From a bacterium (GTDB taxonomy: Bacteria > Bdellovibrionota_C > UBA2361 > RFPC01), in NCBI GenBank assembly GCA_009926305.1, contig RFPC01000023.1, positions 1-32,740 of the forward strand: 32,740 bases of DNA, given 5' to 3'. This document shows, one piece after another, positions 1 through 8,972 of this stretch. The position numbers and the translations under genes were made by a program. The notes beneath the pieces were generated by a model. It was not told the origin of the DNA and made no database searches. It worked only from the letters and a program-made list of their open reading frames with translations. Positions within the stretch are counted from its first letter, which is position 1. Every line of letters starts with the position of its first letter.

Positions 1-1
1 G

Positions 2-856
2 TCTTCAACGGGAAAAATTGTTCCCGCCATGTTCGGAGCGGGAAGAGATGGTCAGAACTGGTTTTATCGAATGCTATCGATAAATCCTGATCTCGGAATA
101 TATAAACGGCATCTAGAAGCTGCATATCGTGATGTAGCGAAGGGAACCGAATACGAGCATATCCTCAACCGTGATGAGGTGCGAAATATTTTCGACCTTA
201 CGAAAAAGATCTCAGGGCTTGATAGCAAAGGCTTTGAGAAGGCCTATTTTGACAATGGTTCTATGCAGAAGGGAGTAACGGCTGGAAGTATGATAAAGGA
301 AATGTTTCAACAGCTTCAAACAAATTTGGCACAGTCAAAAACATTCTATGATCATCCCTTAACCGAAAAAGCTATCTCAATTCTTGAAGCTCATCTTCGA
401 TATCGAAGACCAGGTAATGTTTTATTGCACTCAAAGTATTTTTCAGACGCTGTTTTCTTAGCAGAGCATGCGGAGCACCGCTTGAAACGCTATGGAATTC
501 GTTCTCATGCTGTTGCTGGTGGGAAGTATATGAATCATCGAGAATGTCAAGAGCTATTGGAAAATTTTGGAGCTGGTGAAGTTGACTTTATGGTCGGTAC
601 TAGTTTTCTTACGGAGGGTCATCATATTCCTGGTGCAAATACCCTAGTTATGAAACATCAGCCATCAAGGGGAGATGAACTTCAGCAGTTTATGGGTCGT
701 GTTGGTAGAGAATGGAAGGGGTTTATTCACGGATTAGTGCTTCCAGCGTCGAGAGGCGTCTTTTTTGCAAATCAGCAGAAAATGAAGCGAGCAAATCAGT
801 TCATCCAAAGTGATTTCAGGAGAATCATTCCGCGTAAGGATGTAATTGAGAGTTGA
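2..856 (+). CDS. SF2 DEAD/DEAH-type helicase, C-terminal part (5' end outside window)
   Basis: The reading frame is open from base 2, so the gene starts before the window and the ATG at 29 is probably internal. The visible 285 codons hold the second RecA-like domain of a superfamily 2 helicase. A strand VLLHSKYF (motif IV region) is followed by the motif V-like VGTSFLTEGHHIPGANTLVM and the motif VI-like QQFMGRVGR with its two arginine-finger positions. The region before this (about residues 10-130) is mainly helical and probably links the two RecA domains or packs on them. SF2 enzymes use ATP to move on or unwind DNA or RNA; the substrate cannot be told from this part. The protein ends soon after motif VI, so there is no large C-terminal accessory domain. 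The next gene begins about 50-85 bp downstream on the same strand and may be cotranscribed. The family call is fairly sure; a specific function is not assigned. Confidence 0.75.
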   Translation, partial: SSTGKIVPAMFGAGRDGQNWFYRMLSINPDLGIYKRHLEAAYRDVAKGTEYEHILNRDEVRNIFDLTKKISGLDSKGFEKAYFDNGSMQKGVTAGSMIKEMFQQLQTNLAQSKTFYDHPLTEKAISILEAHLRYRRPGNVLLHSKYFSDAVFLAEHAEHRLKRYGIRSHAVAGGKYMNHRECQELLENFGAGEVDFMVGTSFLTEGHHIPGANTLVMKHQPSRGDELQQFMGRVGREWKGFIHGLVLPASRGVFFANQQKMKRANQFIQSDFRRIIPRKDVIES

Positions 857-940
857 GATAGAGATTTTTATTAATCGAATATAAGTAATCTGCATCGTAA
901 GAGAGCAGAGATGTGTATAGAGATGATAAGAGAGGAAATG

Positions 941-2212
941 ATGACTCATAAACCCACCGTACAAGTTTTTGGTAATCTCAATGATCTGCCCACGGATTTC
1001 ATACAAGAGTTTTGTTCTGATTTTGAAGTGATTGCTCGCTCTGGTGGAGCACGTGATCCTATATTCAGCTTTCAAACAGAAGTTTCGTGTGCGCATGCGG
1101 TAATTGCTCTTCCCTCCGCACATCCATTCACGCTGATGACGGTAATTGAGGAGGCTGCGGTTCAACATCCGTTTCTTTTTAATCGAGATGCCAAAAATAT
1201 TAATGAAAGGAAACAGAAGCCCATTGTATTTCTTGGCGAGGAGAAAAGCTGGAGGTCATTTCATGAGAGTTTTCAAGAAATGAAGCAGCAAGGTCTCATG
1301 AGAGATAGCTTTGATGTCGTGCGTTTTATTGAGCATCCCAGAGAAGCGAAGGAATATATCCAGGCCGGACTTCCTCAGCATCTCGAGTTCGATAGAAGTG
1401 AACAATTCTATCATTCTCGCCTTCCAAATGTGCTCTTTCGAGAGATTAATGCTGCCGATAGAGTCAAACAACGTGACGGAACTATTGCATTCTATGGATC
1501 CGCTAGTAGCAATGCTCCCCAGCATTTAGAGCGTGCTGAGAGAGCAGTTGAAATGTGTCAGCACCTTGGAATGAATGTCCTGCATGGTGGTGGGATAAGT
1601 AGTGTCATGGGACAACTGAGTAAAAGTGCTCAGGAGCGCTCGCTATATGTTGTTGGAGTCAGTGTTGATGGAATTGGTGCGCCCGGAATTGTAGGAAAAG
1701 AGTTAGGAGGTAAGATTCAGCGACCAGAGAATGTGTCTGAATACATTGCATGTAAATCAATGATTCACAGAATTGAAGAGTATCACAACCGAGTTAATGC
1801 AAATATTGCGCTTGATGGAGGCATTGGCAGTACTCAAGAAGTTCTTATGACAGCGACATTGATGAGCATTGGACATTCTGCCGTCAGTAACAAGGATAGA
1901 CATGGTGCTCAAGTACTGAAGCCGCTTTATTTAGTGAATGAAGGAGGAATATGGAGTGGTTTCGAAAAGTATTTACGAGATAGAGATCTAGGAGTCCTGC
2001 TTGAACAGATGCAAATTGTCCCGAATATGGATCGTTTAGAGATCTCTTTAGGAGAGCATTTTCGTCAGCATCCTCCTGTTGCCATCAGTCCACGGTTAGA
2101 CCTTCGAGATAGTTATCATCGTCAGGCGCATGGTATTCCTAATCTTGATACTCTTCCTGCTAGCCCATATTCGATTCAGCAGGAAAGAGACGAGGAGAGG
2201 CTGAATCCTTAA
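941..2212 (+). CDS. LOG-family (lysine decarboxylase-like) Rossmann protein with two tandem modules
   Basis: The C-terminal half is a LOG-like nucleotide-binding Rossmann domain. It has the strand TIAFYGSAS, a glycine-rich LHGGGISSVMG, and LDGGIGSTQE in the position of the family signature PGGxGTxxE. LOG proteins are phosphoribohydrolases acting on nucleoside monophosphates (cytokinin activation in plants; often unknown role in bacteria). The first half also looks LOG-like but lacks the signature: AVIAL and KPIVFLGEEKSWRSF there match ANIAL and KPLYLVNEGGIWSGF in the second half at identical spacing. The protein is therefore about twice the usual LOG length. I chose ATG 941, which follows AGAGGA and directly precedes the first strand; ATG 911 and 938 are in-frame alternatives. 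The gene converges on the rRNA/tRNA methyltransferase gene with only 9 bp between stop codons. The first P of PGG is replaced by D, so activity is not certain. Confidence 0.75.
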   Translation: MTHKPTVQVFGNLNDLPTDFIQEFCSDFEVIARSGGARDPIFSFQTEVSCAHAVIALPSAHPFTLMTVIEEAAVQHPFLFNRDAKNINERKQKPIVFLGEEKSWRSFHESFQEMKQQGLMRDSFDVVRFIEHPREAKEYIQAGLPQHLEFDRSEQFYHSRLPNVLFREINAADRVKQRDGTIAFYGSASSNAPQHLERAERAVEMCQHLGMNVLHGGGISSVMGQLSKSAQERSLYVVGVSVDGIGAPGIVGKELGGKIQRPENVSEYIACKSMIHRIEEYHNRVNANIALDGGIGSTQEVLMTATLMSIGHSAVSNKDRHGAQVLKPLYLVNEGGIWSGFEKYLRDRDLGVLLEQMQIVPNMDRLEISLGEHFRQHPPVAISPRLDLRDSYHRQAHGIPNLDTLPASPYSIQQERDEERLNP

Positions 2213-2221
2213 AGCGCCGTT

Positions 2222-3391
2222 TCAAGCTTTCTTTGCTCGAAGGAGTGTAACGACTTCGACATGTGGTGTATGTGGAAACATGTCAATGGCTCTTATATTT
2301 TCAACCTCATAATGACCATGAAGAATCTGCAATTCACGTGCAAGTGCTTTGTAGTTACATGATACATAGATAAGCGTTGGTGGATGAGCTTTCTTCAGTT
2401 GTTCCAATGCACGATCATGGAGCCCCGCGCGAGGAGGGTCTACAAGAAGCAAATCAATGGGTTCTTCAGCCCAGGATGAGTCTTCTGTTTTAGCGGCAAG
2501 AAAATCGATTGATATATTATTCAGTGCAGCATTCGATCTGGCCCGTTCTATAGCCTCTTCCTCGATCTCAATTCCAAGAGTATTTTCATAGTGTGCTGAA
2601 ATTGGGATCGTAAAAAATCCAGAGCCACAGTAGAGATCTACAAACCGTTTACCCGAAATTGAAGAAGAGAACTCTAGAACGGTTCCAAGGAGTTTTTCTG
2701 CTCCAAGCGAGTTGGTCTGAAAAAAAGTGAAAGGATGTATCTGATATTGATAATCTAAAATTTGTTCAGTTAGGTATGGCGTATTCTGAATAGGAATAAT
2801 GCGGTCACCACGTGAAACATCGCTTACCGTATCAGCAATGCTCCAGACCACATGTTGGGTAGGAACCATCGCAGCAAGTTCTGCAAGCGCATCTTTTACT
2901 CTCTGTTCTTCACTCTCTTCAGTTGGTGCACTGGTAATAATAGTTATAAGTGTCTCTCCGTTCTTTGTGCATCGAATAACAGCATAACGTAGAAGTCCTG
3001 TATGCGCTTTCCGATCAAAAAATGAGAGATTCGCTTTTTGTGTCCATTGCCTTACCGTATGAAAGGCAGATTCAATATGTATATCACTGATGAAGCAACA
3101 ATGGTTATCGAGGACTCGCCACCATTTTCCCTTCTCTCGAAGACCAACCCGTCCTTGGTAATCGATAGCGAAGTCCATTCGATTGCGATAGTGAGCAATT
3201 TGCGGAGCTGGCACAATCTCTTCACATGAGAGGGTCAGGGCATGAGATCGGAAGGAGCTGTTTATATCAGATAATTTCTGATCCAGCTGCTTCTGATAGG
3301 GAATATGAGACCAGCGACATGAACCGCAAATCTCTTTATTTGGACACGAAGAAGTTATGTTCATCTCCACACGTTGAATTGAGTAGGGCAA
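2222..3391 (-). CDS. TrmA/RlmD-family RNA (uracil-C5)-methyltransferase
   Basis: This is a SAM-dependent m5U methyltransferase of the RumA/RlmD/TrmA group, which modifies 23S rRNA or tRNA. Near the N-terminus CPNKEICGSC supplies three of the four cysteines typical of the [4Fe-4S] site in this family. The catalytic half carries the SAM-binding motif DLYCGSGFFTIPIS, then DPPRAGL, the nucleophile motif YVSCNY and, at the C-terminus, HTPHVEVVTLL, whose glutamate is the family's general base. The N-terminal TRAM domain of E. coli RlmD is absent, giving a short 389-residue form. Which uridine is modified (U747, U1939 or tRNA U54) cannot be decided here. The listed start is a TTG; GTG at 3370 and ATG at 3364 are in frame and none has a clear Shine-Dalgarno sequence. 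The gene lies 66 bp downstream of the unknown gene at 3458-4558 on the same strand, so the two may form one transcript. Confidence 0.9.
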   Translation of the reverse strand: MPYSIQRVEMNITSSCPNKEICGSCRWSHIPYQKQLDQKLSDINSSFRSHALTLSCEEIVPAPQIAHYRNRMDFAIDYQGRVGLREKGKWWRVLDNHCCFISDIHIESAFHTVRQWTQKANLSFFDRKAHTGLLRYAVIRCTKNGETLITIITSAPTEESEEQRVKDALAELAAMVPTQHVVWSIADTVSDVSRGDRIIPIQNTPYLTEQILDYQYQIHPFTFFQTNSLGAEKLLGTVLEFSSSISGKRFVDLYCGSGFFTIPISAHYENTLGIEIEEEAIERARSNAALNNISIDFLAAKTEDSSWAEEPIDLLLVDPPRAGLHDRALEQLKKAHPPTLIYVSCNYKALARELQILHGHYEVENIRAIDMFPHTPHVEVVTLLRAKKA

Positions 3392-3457
3392 AGAGTCAAG
3401 AGCTTCATCGAAGAGTGTTCAAATCAAGAGGTCAAGATGCGCTTGCCTATCGAATTG

Positions 3458-4558
3458 TTACTCAATGGCATCCTCTACATCGCTACGAAATTGCGCTTCC
3501 TGCTCTTCATCGAGATGATCGATGAGGTCGTCGAAATCTTCTTCTTCCATGTCTGTAATCTGTTCGAGTGAGAAGATGTCGGTAAATTGCTCTGGAAGAT
3601 CTTCGCTCGTCTTGACTGGCTTGAATAGGAGTGGAGTTGTTTTTTCGGAAATATCGTCACGCCCACGGCTAATCCAGCCCACTTTGCCATCTAAGACCTC
3701 TTGCACCTCTTCAAGCAGAGAGTTTTCCTCAGTATGTGCTGGATAATACTTTTCAGGAATATCTATTATGGGAGCAATGTTTCCATATAAGAGATGGTCC
3801 ATCCAAAAACGAGTGATTGACATACGCAATGTGAGGGGATCTTTAATGAGCGTCAAATTTTGCTCACTTTTATAGGCGTCGCGAAATGCTTGTCCAATCG
3901 GTATTCCAAAACCCATTTTCGATATTGCTAAAACTCCTATTTGTTCGCTAGTGCACTCGTAGAGTTCTTTCTCTTTGCTAAGATCATACCGAAGGTTCTT
4001 CTGACGTAAGTGTCGACGATATTCTTTGAATGCTTTCTCATCAGCACTCACAAGTGCAGTAAGACCTACCATTCTCATCGTGCCAATGAGTATTCCAGCT
4101 GAGATGCCAATTGCTGGAATCGATGCGCCAAGCGTCGAACCCACTTGTGCAACAATGTGAAAATCTTCTCTTATATAATCCCACTGGCTGTTGCTAAGAA
4201 CTTTTCGAGCTCTACGATAGTAGACAAATGCACCGATAAGGCTCGCAAGATCGATTGGATCAAAGAGGTCTATAAGGCTACCAGTAGTGACAGCTTTCTC
4301 AGATTTTAATTTTTCTTTTCGCATTTGAAGTGCCGCAAAGTAGAGCATGGCACGAAATGATTGAATTTTGAGAAGTTGGGCAATTTGATATTTTGTTACT
4401 GGTCGCAGGTAACCTGAAGCATCGTGATGATCATGTATAAGTGTTCGAACAGCTCGTGGAAAAAAAGCTGGCAGATAACCAATTTTCTCGGCAATACGCT
4501 TTGCTGTAGCCCAGTCTTCTTGCGTATCGTCGGTATGTGATGGAAATGAAGATGACAT
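3458..4558 (-). CDS. Hypothetical protein, possibly HDOD/HD-like, with acidic C-terminal tail
   Basis: I do not recognise this 366-residue protein with confidence. The N-terminal two thirds are mainly helical, with a HDHH cluster near residue 43, a glycine-rich hydrophobic stretch (STLGASIPAIGISAGILIG) around residues 140-160, and a segment EQIGVLAISKMGFGIPIGQA that resembles the end of HDOD signalling domains. The last 50 residues are strongly acidic (MEEEDFDDLIDHLDEEQEAQ) and probably disordered or used for protein contacts. No signal peptide is seen. The start is well supported: AAGGAG lies five bases before the ATG. It is the first gene of a likely two-gene minus-strand unit with the m5U methyltransferase, and it is divergent from the UDP-glucose pyrophosphorylase gene across about 270 bp. 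The HDOD idea rests on pattern resemblance only. Confidence 0.7.
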   Translation of the reverse strand: MSSSFPSHTDDTQEDWATAKRIAEKIGYLPAFFPRAVRTLIHDHHDASGYLRPVTKYQIAQLLKIQSFRAMLYFAALQMRKEKLKSEKAVTTGSLIDLFDPIDLASLIGAFVYYRRARKVLSNSQWDYIREDFHIVAQVGSTLGASIPAIGISAGILIGTMRMVGLTALVSADEKAFKEYRRHLRQKNLRYDLSKEKELYECTSEQIGVLAISKMGFGIPIGQAFRDAYKSEQNLTLIKDPLTLRMSITRFWMDHLLYGNIAPIIDIPEKYYPAHTEENSLLEEVQEVLDGKVGWISRGRDDISEKTTPLLFKPVKTSEDLPEQFTDIFSLEQITDMEEEDFDDLIDHLDEEQEAQFRSDVEDAIE

Positions 4559-4827
4559 CTCGCTCCTTTCGCTTTTCCTCTGTCTTGCGGTATCTCTGTC
4601 TTCGTGCCTCTCTGGTGTGGTATCGGTAGTTGAGGCTGCTTTACTTAACCTGAAAATCCGGAGGCAAGAGAGCTCCTGTGCAAGATCAGATTTTGCGATG
4701 TATATTCGGGTGGTTATGATATCGCTTGGTTTTTACATCCCCTTTTTGGATAGCCTTGATCACAGGAGCGAGTGAGTTGTTTTCTCGGCTGTATGAATTC
4801 AGTATCCTGAAGACAACGAACGTAGAG
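4559..4827. promoter_or_regulatory. Divergent intergenic region, presumed to hold two promoters
   Basis: This 269-bp stretch separates two genes that point away from each other (unknown protein on the minus strand, UDP-glucose pyrophosphorylase on the plus strand), so it should contain a promoter for each. I see the minus-strand Shine-Dalgarno sequence (AAGGAG as read on that strand) right at its left edge. I cannot pick convincing -35/-10 pairs. No tRNA, terminator or repeat was recognised in it. Confidence 0.35.
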
Positions 4828-6237
4828 ATGGTGATGAGCAATAAGAGCTTTTTACAAATTAAGAAGAGTGTTCAACAAAAATTTTCCCAGAGCCAGCAAC
4901 ATGAGCTCGCAGAGGCTGCTTTTTTAAGAAATCTATCTGAGGTTCTCTCACGGAGAGATACTGTTATTTCTAGTAAAACTCTTCAGGCTATGAGTGACCT
5001 ACCACAGATGAGTGACCTTGATGGGTATGGAGAAAGTGGATTACGGGCACTCCCAAAACTCATGATCTGTAAGTTAAATGGTGGATTGGGAACAAGTATG
5101 GGTCTGGAATCAGCAAAGAGCTTGATTCCAGTCCGCAGCGGACTTTCCTTTCTTGATTTAACTGTCAAGCAAATTCAAGCGATTCAATCTCGTACTGAGG
5201 TTTCAATTCCCTTTTTTTGTATGAATAGTTTTCGTACTCAAGAAGATACCATGAAGGTGTTAGACGGATCATCGCTCACTCAGCAGCTGCCGCTTTCAAT
5301 ACTGCAGAATCAAGTCCCCAAATTACAGAAAGACACCTTTGAACCGGTGGATTATTCGAAGGACCCTTCCCTCGAATGGTGTCCTCCTGGACATGGAGAT
5401 CTTTATACCGTACTTCAGTCGAGCGGGCTGCTTGCTCGTGCGCTTTCAGCCGGCTATCGATATCTGTTCATTTCAAATGCCGATAATCTGGGAGCAACAG
5501 TCAGTCTCGAAATTTTGGGTTATATGGAAAAGTTGCAAATACCCTTTCTTATGGAAGTTGCACAGAGAACTGCTATAGATCGCAAGGGTGGGCATTTGGC
5601 AAAGACTGCTGATGGCCGACTTATCCTTCGGGAGAAGGCTCAAGTAGGGATAGAAGATGAGGAAGATTTTCAGAACTTTGAGAAATATGATTCGTTTAAT
5701 ACCAATTCCATCTGGCTTGATCTCGAGGTTCTACACAAGCTTCTCATAGCGCATAATTCGATTCTTCCTCTTCCTGTTATCGTCAATGAGAAGAGAGTGA
5801 ATCCAAGAGAGTCCAATTCTACGGAAGTTATTCAACTAGAAACGGCAGTGGGTTCCGCCATTAGTCTCTTCGAGGGTGCCTGCGCTGTTCGAGTCCCACG
5901 TAGTCGGTTTCTTCCAGTGAAGACAACCGAAGATCTTTTGCGAGTTCGGTCAAATTTGTTTTCCTTAAATGAAGAGTGTGAGCTATGCGGCCATGAGCAA
6001 AGTTTAGCCTTTCCAATAGAACTGGATTCACGATATTTTGGCCACATTGATCAGTTCGAAGCTCGATTTTCGAAAGGAGTGCCTTCTCTACTAGGGGCAC
6101 GTGCCTTTACAGTGATTGGAGACGTTTTTTTTGGGGCTGATGTTACTTGTCACGGGAATACGATAGTCAAAAATAACGCGGAAGCCCCGTTCTATATTGA
6201 AGATGAGGCGACTCTAGGAGAAATGACCGCGGAATAG
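4828..6237 (+). CDS. UTP--glucose-1-phosphate uridylyltransferase, UDPGP (eukaryote-type) family
   Basis: The enzyme makes UDP-glucose from UTP and glucose 1-phosphate in the cytoplasm, feeding envelope polysaccharide and glycosylation pathways. It belongs to the UDPGP family common in eukaryotes, not the GalU family. Visible hallmarks are the nucleotide-binding loop [20 protein letters not shown] near residues 83-102, the [11 protein letters not shown] segment, the NADNLGA metal/sugar-nucleotide motif and the downstream [10 protein letters not shown] block. The C-terminus is shorter than the beta-helix domain of eukaryotic enzymes. The frame is open back to a TTG at 4726, but the ATG at 4828 (or 4834) follows a purine-rich GTAGAG and gives a normal family N-terminus, so I start there. 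The stop codon is followed 13 bases later by the rmlA start, which suggests an operon for nucleotide-sugar supply. Confidence 0.9.
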   Translation: MVMSNKSFLQIKKSVQQKFSQSQQHELAEAAFLRNLSEVLSRRDTVISSKTLQAMSDLPQMSDLDGYGESGLRALPKLMICKLNGGLGTSMGLESAKSLIPVRSGLSFLDLTVKQIQAIQSRTEVSIPFFCMNSFRTQEDTMKVLDGSSLTQQLPLSILQNQVPKLQKDTFEPVDYSKDPSLEWCPPGHGDLYTVLQSSGLLARALSAGYRYLFISNADNLGATVSLEILGYMEKLQIPFLMEVAQRTAIDRKGGHLAKTADGRLILREKAQVGIEDEEDFQNFEKYDSFNTNSIWLDLEVLHKLLIAHNSILPLPVIVNEKRVNPRESNSTEVIQLETAVGSAISLFEGACAVRVPRSRFLPVKTTEDLLRVRSNLFSLNEECELCGHEQSLAFPIELDSRYFGHIDQFEARFSKGVPSLLGARAFTVIGDVFFGADVTCHGNTIVKNNAEAPFYIEDEATLGEMTAE

Positions 6238-6250
6238 GAGATTAAGGATA

Positions 6251-7147
6251 GTGAATCAAGCTATGCACGGGAATAAAAAGGGAATTATCTTAGCCGGAGG
6301 GAGTGGTACGCGACTTTTTCCCGCGACGCGAGGATTAAGCAAGCAACTCCTACCTATTTATAACAAGCCGATGATCTATTACCCGTTATCGGCGCTTATG
6401 TTGTCTGGAATGCGGGACATTCTGGTTATTACCACACCAGAAGATCAAGCATCCTTCCAGCGGGTGCTTGGAGACGGAAGTTCCCTCGGAATTTCCCTTT
6501 CGTATGCTATTCAGCCTAAGCCAGAGGGGTTAGCCCAGGCGTTTCTGATCGGAGAAGACTTTCTTGAAGGAAAGGGGGCCGTCCTGGCGTTGGGAGATAA
6601 TATTTTCTTTGGGCATGATCTTCCAAATCAATTCGAAGAGGCTGCTCAAAAGAGTCGAGGAGCTACGGTATTTGGTTATCAGGTAAAAGATCCGGAGCGA
6701 TATGGAATAGTAGAGTTTGATGATACGGGAAGACCAAAAAGTTTGGTGGAGAAACCATCCGCACCACAGTCAAATTATGCCGTCACAGGAATTTATTTTT
6801 ATGATGAACAGGTAGTAGAGTTTGCAAAAGCACTTGAGCCATCTCCAAGAGGAGAGCTTGAAATTACGGATCTGAATAAATGCTACTTAGACCGGGAAGA
6901 ACTGTATGTCGAAAAGATTGGAAGAGGAGTCGCTTGGTTAGATACCGGTACTCATCAAAGTTTGCTCCAGGCCTCACTTTTTGTGCAGGCGATTGAGGAG
7001 CGACAAGGGCTTCTCGTGGGAGCCGTTGAGGAAATTGCTTTTCGGAAAGGATATATTACCTTTGATCAGTTTCGAGAACTTGCCCGGATATATGAAAAAA
7101 CTGAATATGGAGCATACCTTCTCCGTGGAATATCAGAAAATAAATAG
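6251..7147 (+). CDS. rmlA: Glucose-1-phosphate thymidylyltransferase
   Basis: RmlA (RfbA) joins dTTP and glucose 1-phosphate to give dTDP-glucose, the first step toward dTDP-rhamnose and other deoxysugars of surface polysaccharides. The N-terminus contains the pyrophosphorylase signature [20 protein letters not shown], followed by [19 protein letters not shown] supplies a metal-binding aspartate, and [18 protein letters not shown] is typical of the RmlA C-terminal half. Length (298) fits the short RmlA type. The start is GTG 6251, preceded by AGGAG at 6236-6240; ATG 6263 is an alternative. It follows the UDP-glucose pyrophosphorylase gene closely on the same strand. The rmlB, rmlC and rmlD partners are not in this window, so the rest of the pathway must be encoded elsewhere. 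Confidence 0.95.
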   Translation: MNQAMHGNKKGIILAGGSGTRLFPATRGLSKQLLPIYNKPMIYYPLSALMLSGMRDILVITTPEDQASFQRVLGDGSSLGISLSYAIQPKPEGLAQAFLIGEDFLEGKGAVLALGDNIFFGHDLPNQFEEAAQKSRGATVFGYQVKDPERYGIVEFDDTGRPKSLVEKPSAPQSNYAVTGIYFYDEQVVEFAKALEPSPRGELEITDLNKCYLDREELYVEKIGRGVAWLDTGTHQSLLQASLFVQAIEERQGLLVGAVEEIAFRKGYITFDQFRELARIYEKTEYGAYLLRGISENK

Positions 7148-7236
7148 CATACTTGCCGGAAAACGTTTTCAAAGTATGAGATATCTTTATTAATCATTTG
7201 TCTTGAACTCTACAGAGTGGCGGTAAGAGAGATTTC

Positions 7237-7245
7237 TGTTATGCT
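7237..7245 (+). promoter_or_regulatory. Possible extended -10 promoter for ettA
   Basis: TGTTATGCT fits an extended -10 element (TGn followed by TATGCT, five of six matches to TATAAT). It lies in the 143-bp gap before the EttA gene, about 45 bases upstream of its ATG. No good -35 hexamer is seen at the usual distance. Confidence 0.3.
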
Positions 7246-7290
7246 CGTTTATAGGGAAATCGTAGGATCGTTTTTAGAAGACAATAAGCT

Positions 7291-8970
7291 ATGAATCAAA
7301 AATATGTATTTCAGCTCTCCAAGGTTTCGAAGGTCTATAAGCCCGATAAAACTATTCTTGATAATATCAATCTTTCTTTCTATTACGGAGCGAAGATTGG
7401 AGTGCTCGGGCTGAATGGAGCGGGAAAGTCTACCCTGCTTCGAATTATTGCGGGAGAGGATAAGGAGTTTACAGGAGAGGCAGAGTTTCTGCCCGGTGTA
7501 ACTTTTGGTTATCTTCCGCAGGAGCCACGGCTAAATGAGGAGAAGACAGTCAAAGAGAATGTAATGGAAGGGCTCGGTGGTGTTGTGGAGAGCCTGAAGC
7601 GCTTCGAGGAGATCAGTTCCGCGCTGGGTGACCCTGATTTGTCACCTGATGATATGGAGAAGCTGCTCGATGAACAAGCAAAAGTACAAGATGAAATCGA
7701 TGCGCAGAATGGATGGGAACTTGATCATACGCTCGAAGTAGCGATGGATGCACTTCGATTGCCACCAAGCGAAAGTGCGGTGACACATTTGTCCGGGGGT
7801 GAGAGGCGTCGGATAGCGCTTTGTAAGTTACTACTTGAAAAGCCTGATGTGCTTTTGCTTGATGAGCCAACGAATCATCTTGATGCCGAAACTGTACTCT
7901 GGTTAGAGCAGCACCTGCAACAGTATCCAGGAACTGTTATTGCTATTACCCACGATAGATACTTTCTGGATAATATTGCTGGTTGGATCTTGGAGTTAGA
8001 CCGAGGGCGAGGCATTCCATGGGAGGGGAATTACTCTTCGTGGCTTGAGCAAAAAGAAAAGCGACTTGCTCAGGAAGAGAAGCAAGATAAGAAGCGTTTG
8101 AAAACGCTTGAGCGGGAACTAGAATGGATTCGAATGAGTCCAAAGGCCCGACATGCAAAGAGTAAAGCGAGGATTAAAGCGTTTGAAGATCTGCAATCAG
8201 AAGATGCGCGCACAAAAATTCAGGAGCTTGAAATTTTTATTCCGCCTGGACCTCGACTTGGTACGAAGGTAGTAGATGCTAAAGGTCTGTGTAAAGCGTT
8301 CGATGAGAACTTATTGATTGATGATTTTTCATTTTCTATCTCACCGGGAAGTATTGTTGGAATTATCGGTGCAAACGGAGCGGGAAAGACGACATTGTTT
8401 CGTATGATTACTGGTCAGGAACAGCCTGATTCCGGAGATCTTAGCCTCGGGGATACTGTCGCTATTGGATATGTGGATCAGTTGCGAGACGCACTTGACG
8501 GTGAGAAATCCGTTTGGGAAGAAATTTCTGATGGACAAGATCAACTCGATCTGGGAGGGCGGCTTGTAAACTCTCGGGGTTATTGTGCTCGCTTTAATTT
8601 TACGGGCTCAGATCAGCAGAAGAAAGTGAAAGCGCTCTCAGGAGGAGAGCGTAATCGTCTTCATCTCGCAAAGCTTCTCAAGCAGCCATCAAATCTTCTC
8701 TTATTAGATGAACCGACAAATGATCTCGATGTAAATACGCTGAGAGCGCTGGAAGACGCTATTTTAAGCTATGCGGGTTCTGTGGTTGTCATCAGTCATG
8801 ACAGGTGGTTTCTCAACAGAATCGCAACTCACATCATTGCGTTTGAAGGAGACAGTTCAACAATTTTTGTAGAAGGTAATTTCCAAGACTATGAGGAAGA
8901 TAAGAAAAAGAGGCTTGGTCCAGAAGCCCTCGTACCGAAAAGAGTCAAGTATCGAAAGCTAGTCGCTTGA
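7291..8970 (+). CDS. ettA: Energy-dependent translational throttle protein EttA (ABC-F ATPase)
   Basis: EttA is a soluble ABC-F ATPase that binds the ribosomal E site and gates entry into elongation according to the ATP/ADP ratio. Two complete nucleotide-binding domains are visible. The first has Walker A GLNGAGKST (about residues 40-48), signature LSGGERRR and Walker B LLLLDEPTNHLD. The second has Walker A GANGAGKTT, signature LSGGERNR and LLLLDEPTNDLD. Between them lies a basic coiled linker (residues about 240-320, rich in KR/E) carrying the P-site tRNA interaction motif region of ABC-F proteins. There are no membrane segments. Length (559) matches the family (about 555). The gene overlaps or abuts pdxH: the pdxH ATG begins 2 bases after this stop, so the two are probably translationally coupled. 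Confidence 0.95.
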   Translation: MNQKYVFQLSKVSKVYKPDKTILDNINLSFYYGAKIGVLGLNGAGKSTLLRIIAGEDKEFTGEAEFLPGVTFGYLPQEPRLNEEKTVKENVMEGLGGVVESLKRFEEISSALGDPDLSPDDMEKLLDEQAKVQDEIDAQNGWELDHTLEVAMDALRLPPSESAVTHLSGGERRRIALCKLLLEKPDVLLLDEPTNHLDAETVLWLEQHLQQYPGTVIAITHDRYFLDNIAGWILELDRGRGIPWEGNYSSWLEQKEKRLAQEEKQDKKRLKTLERELEWIRMSPKARHAKSKARIKAFEDLQSEDARTKIQELEIFIPPGPRLGTKVVDAKGLCKAFDENLLIDDFSFSISPGSIVGIIGANGAGKTTLFRMITGQEQPDSGDLSLGDTVAIGYVDQLRDALDGEKSVWEEISDGQDQLDLGGRLVNSRGYCARFNFTGSDQQKKVKALSGGERNRLHLAKLLKQPSNLLLLDEPTNDLDVNTLRALEDAILSYAGSVVVISHDRWFLNRIATHIIAFEGDSSTIFVEGNFQDYEEDKKKRLGPEALVPKRVKYRKLVA

Positions 8971-8972
8971 GC

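Noticed and set aside
734-1168. A 144-codon minus-strand frame across the helicase/LOG junction
   Set aside because: It lies antisense to two well-supported genes and has no recognisable features.
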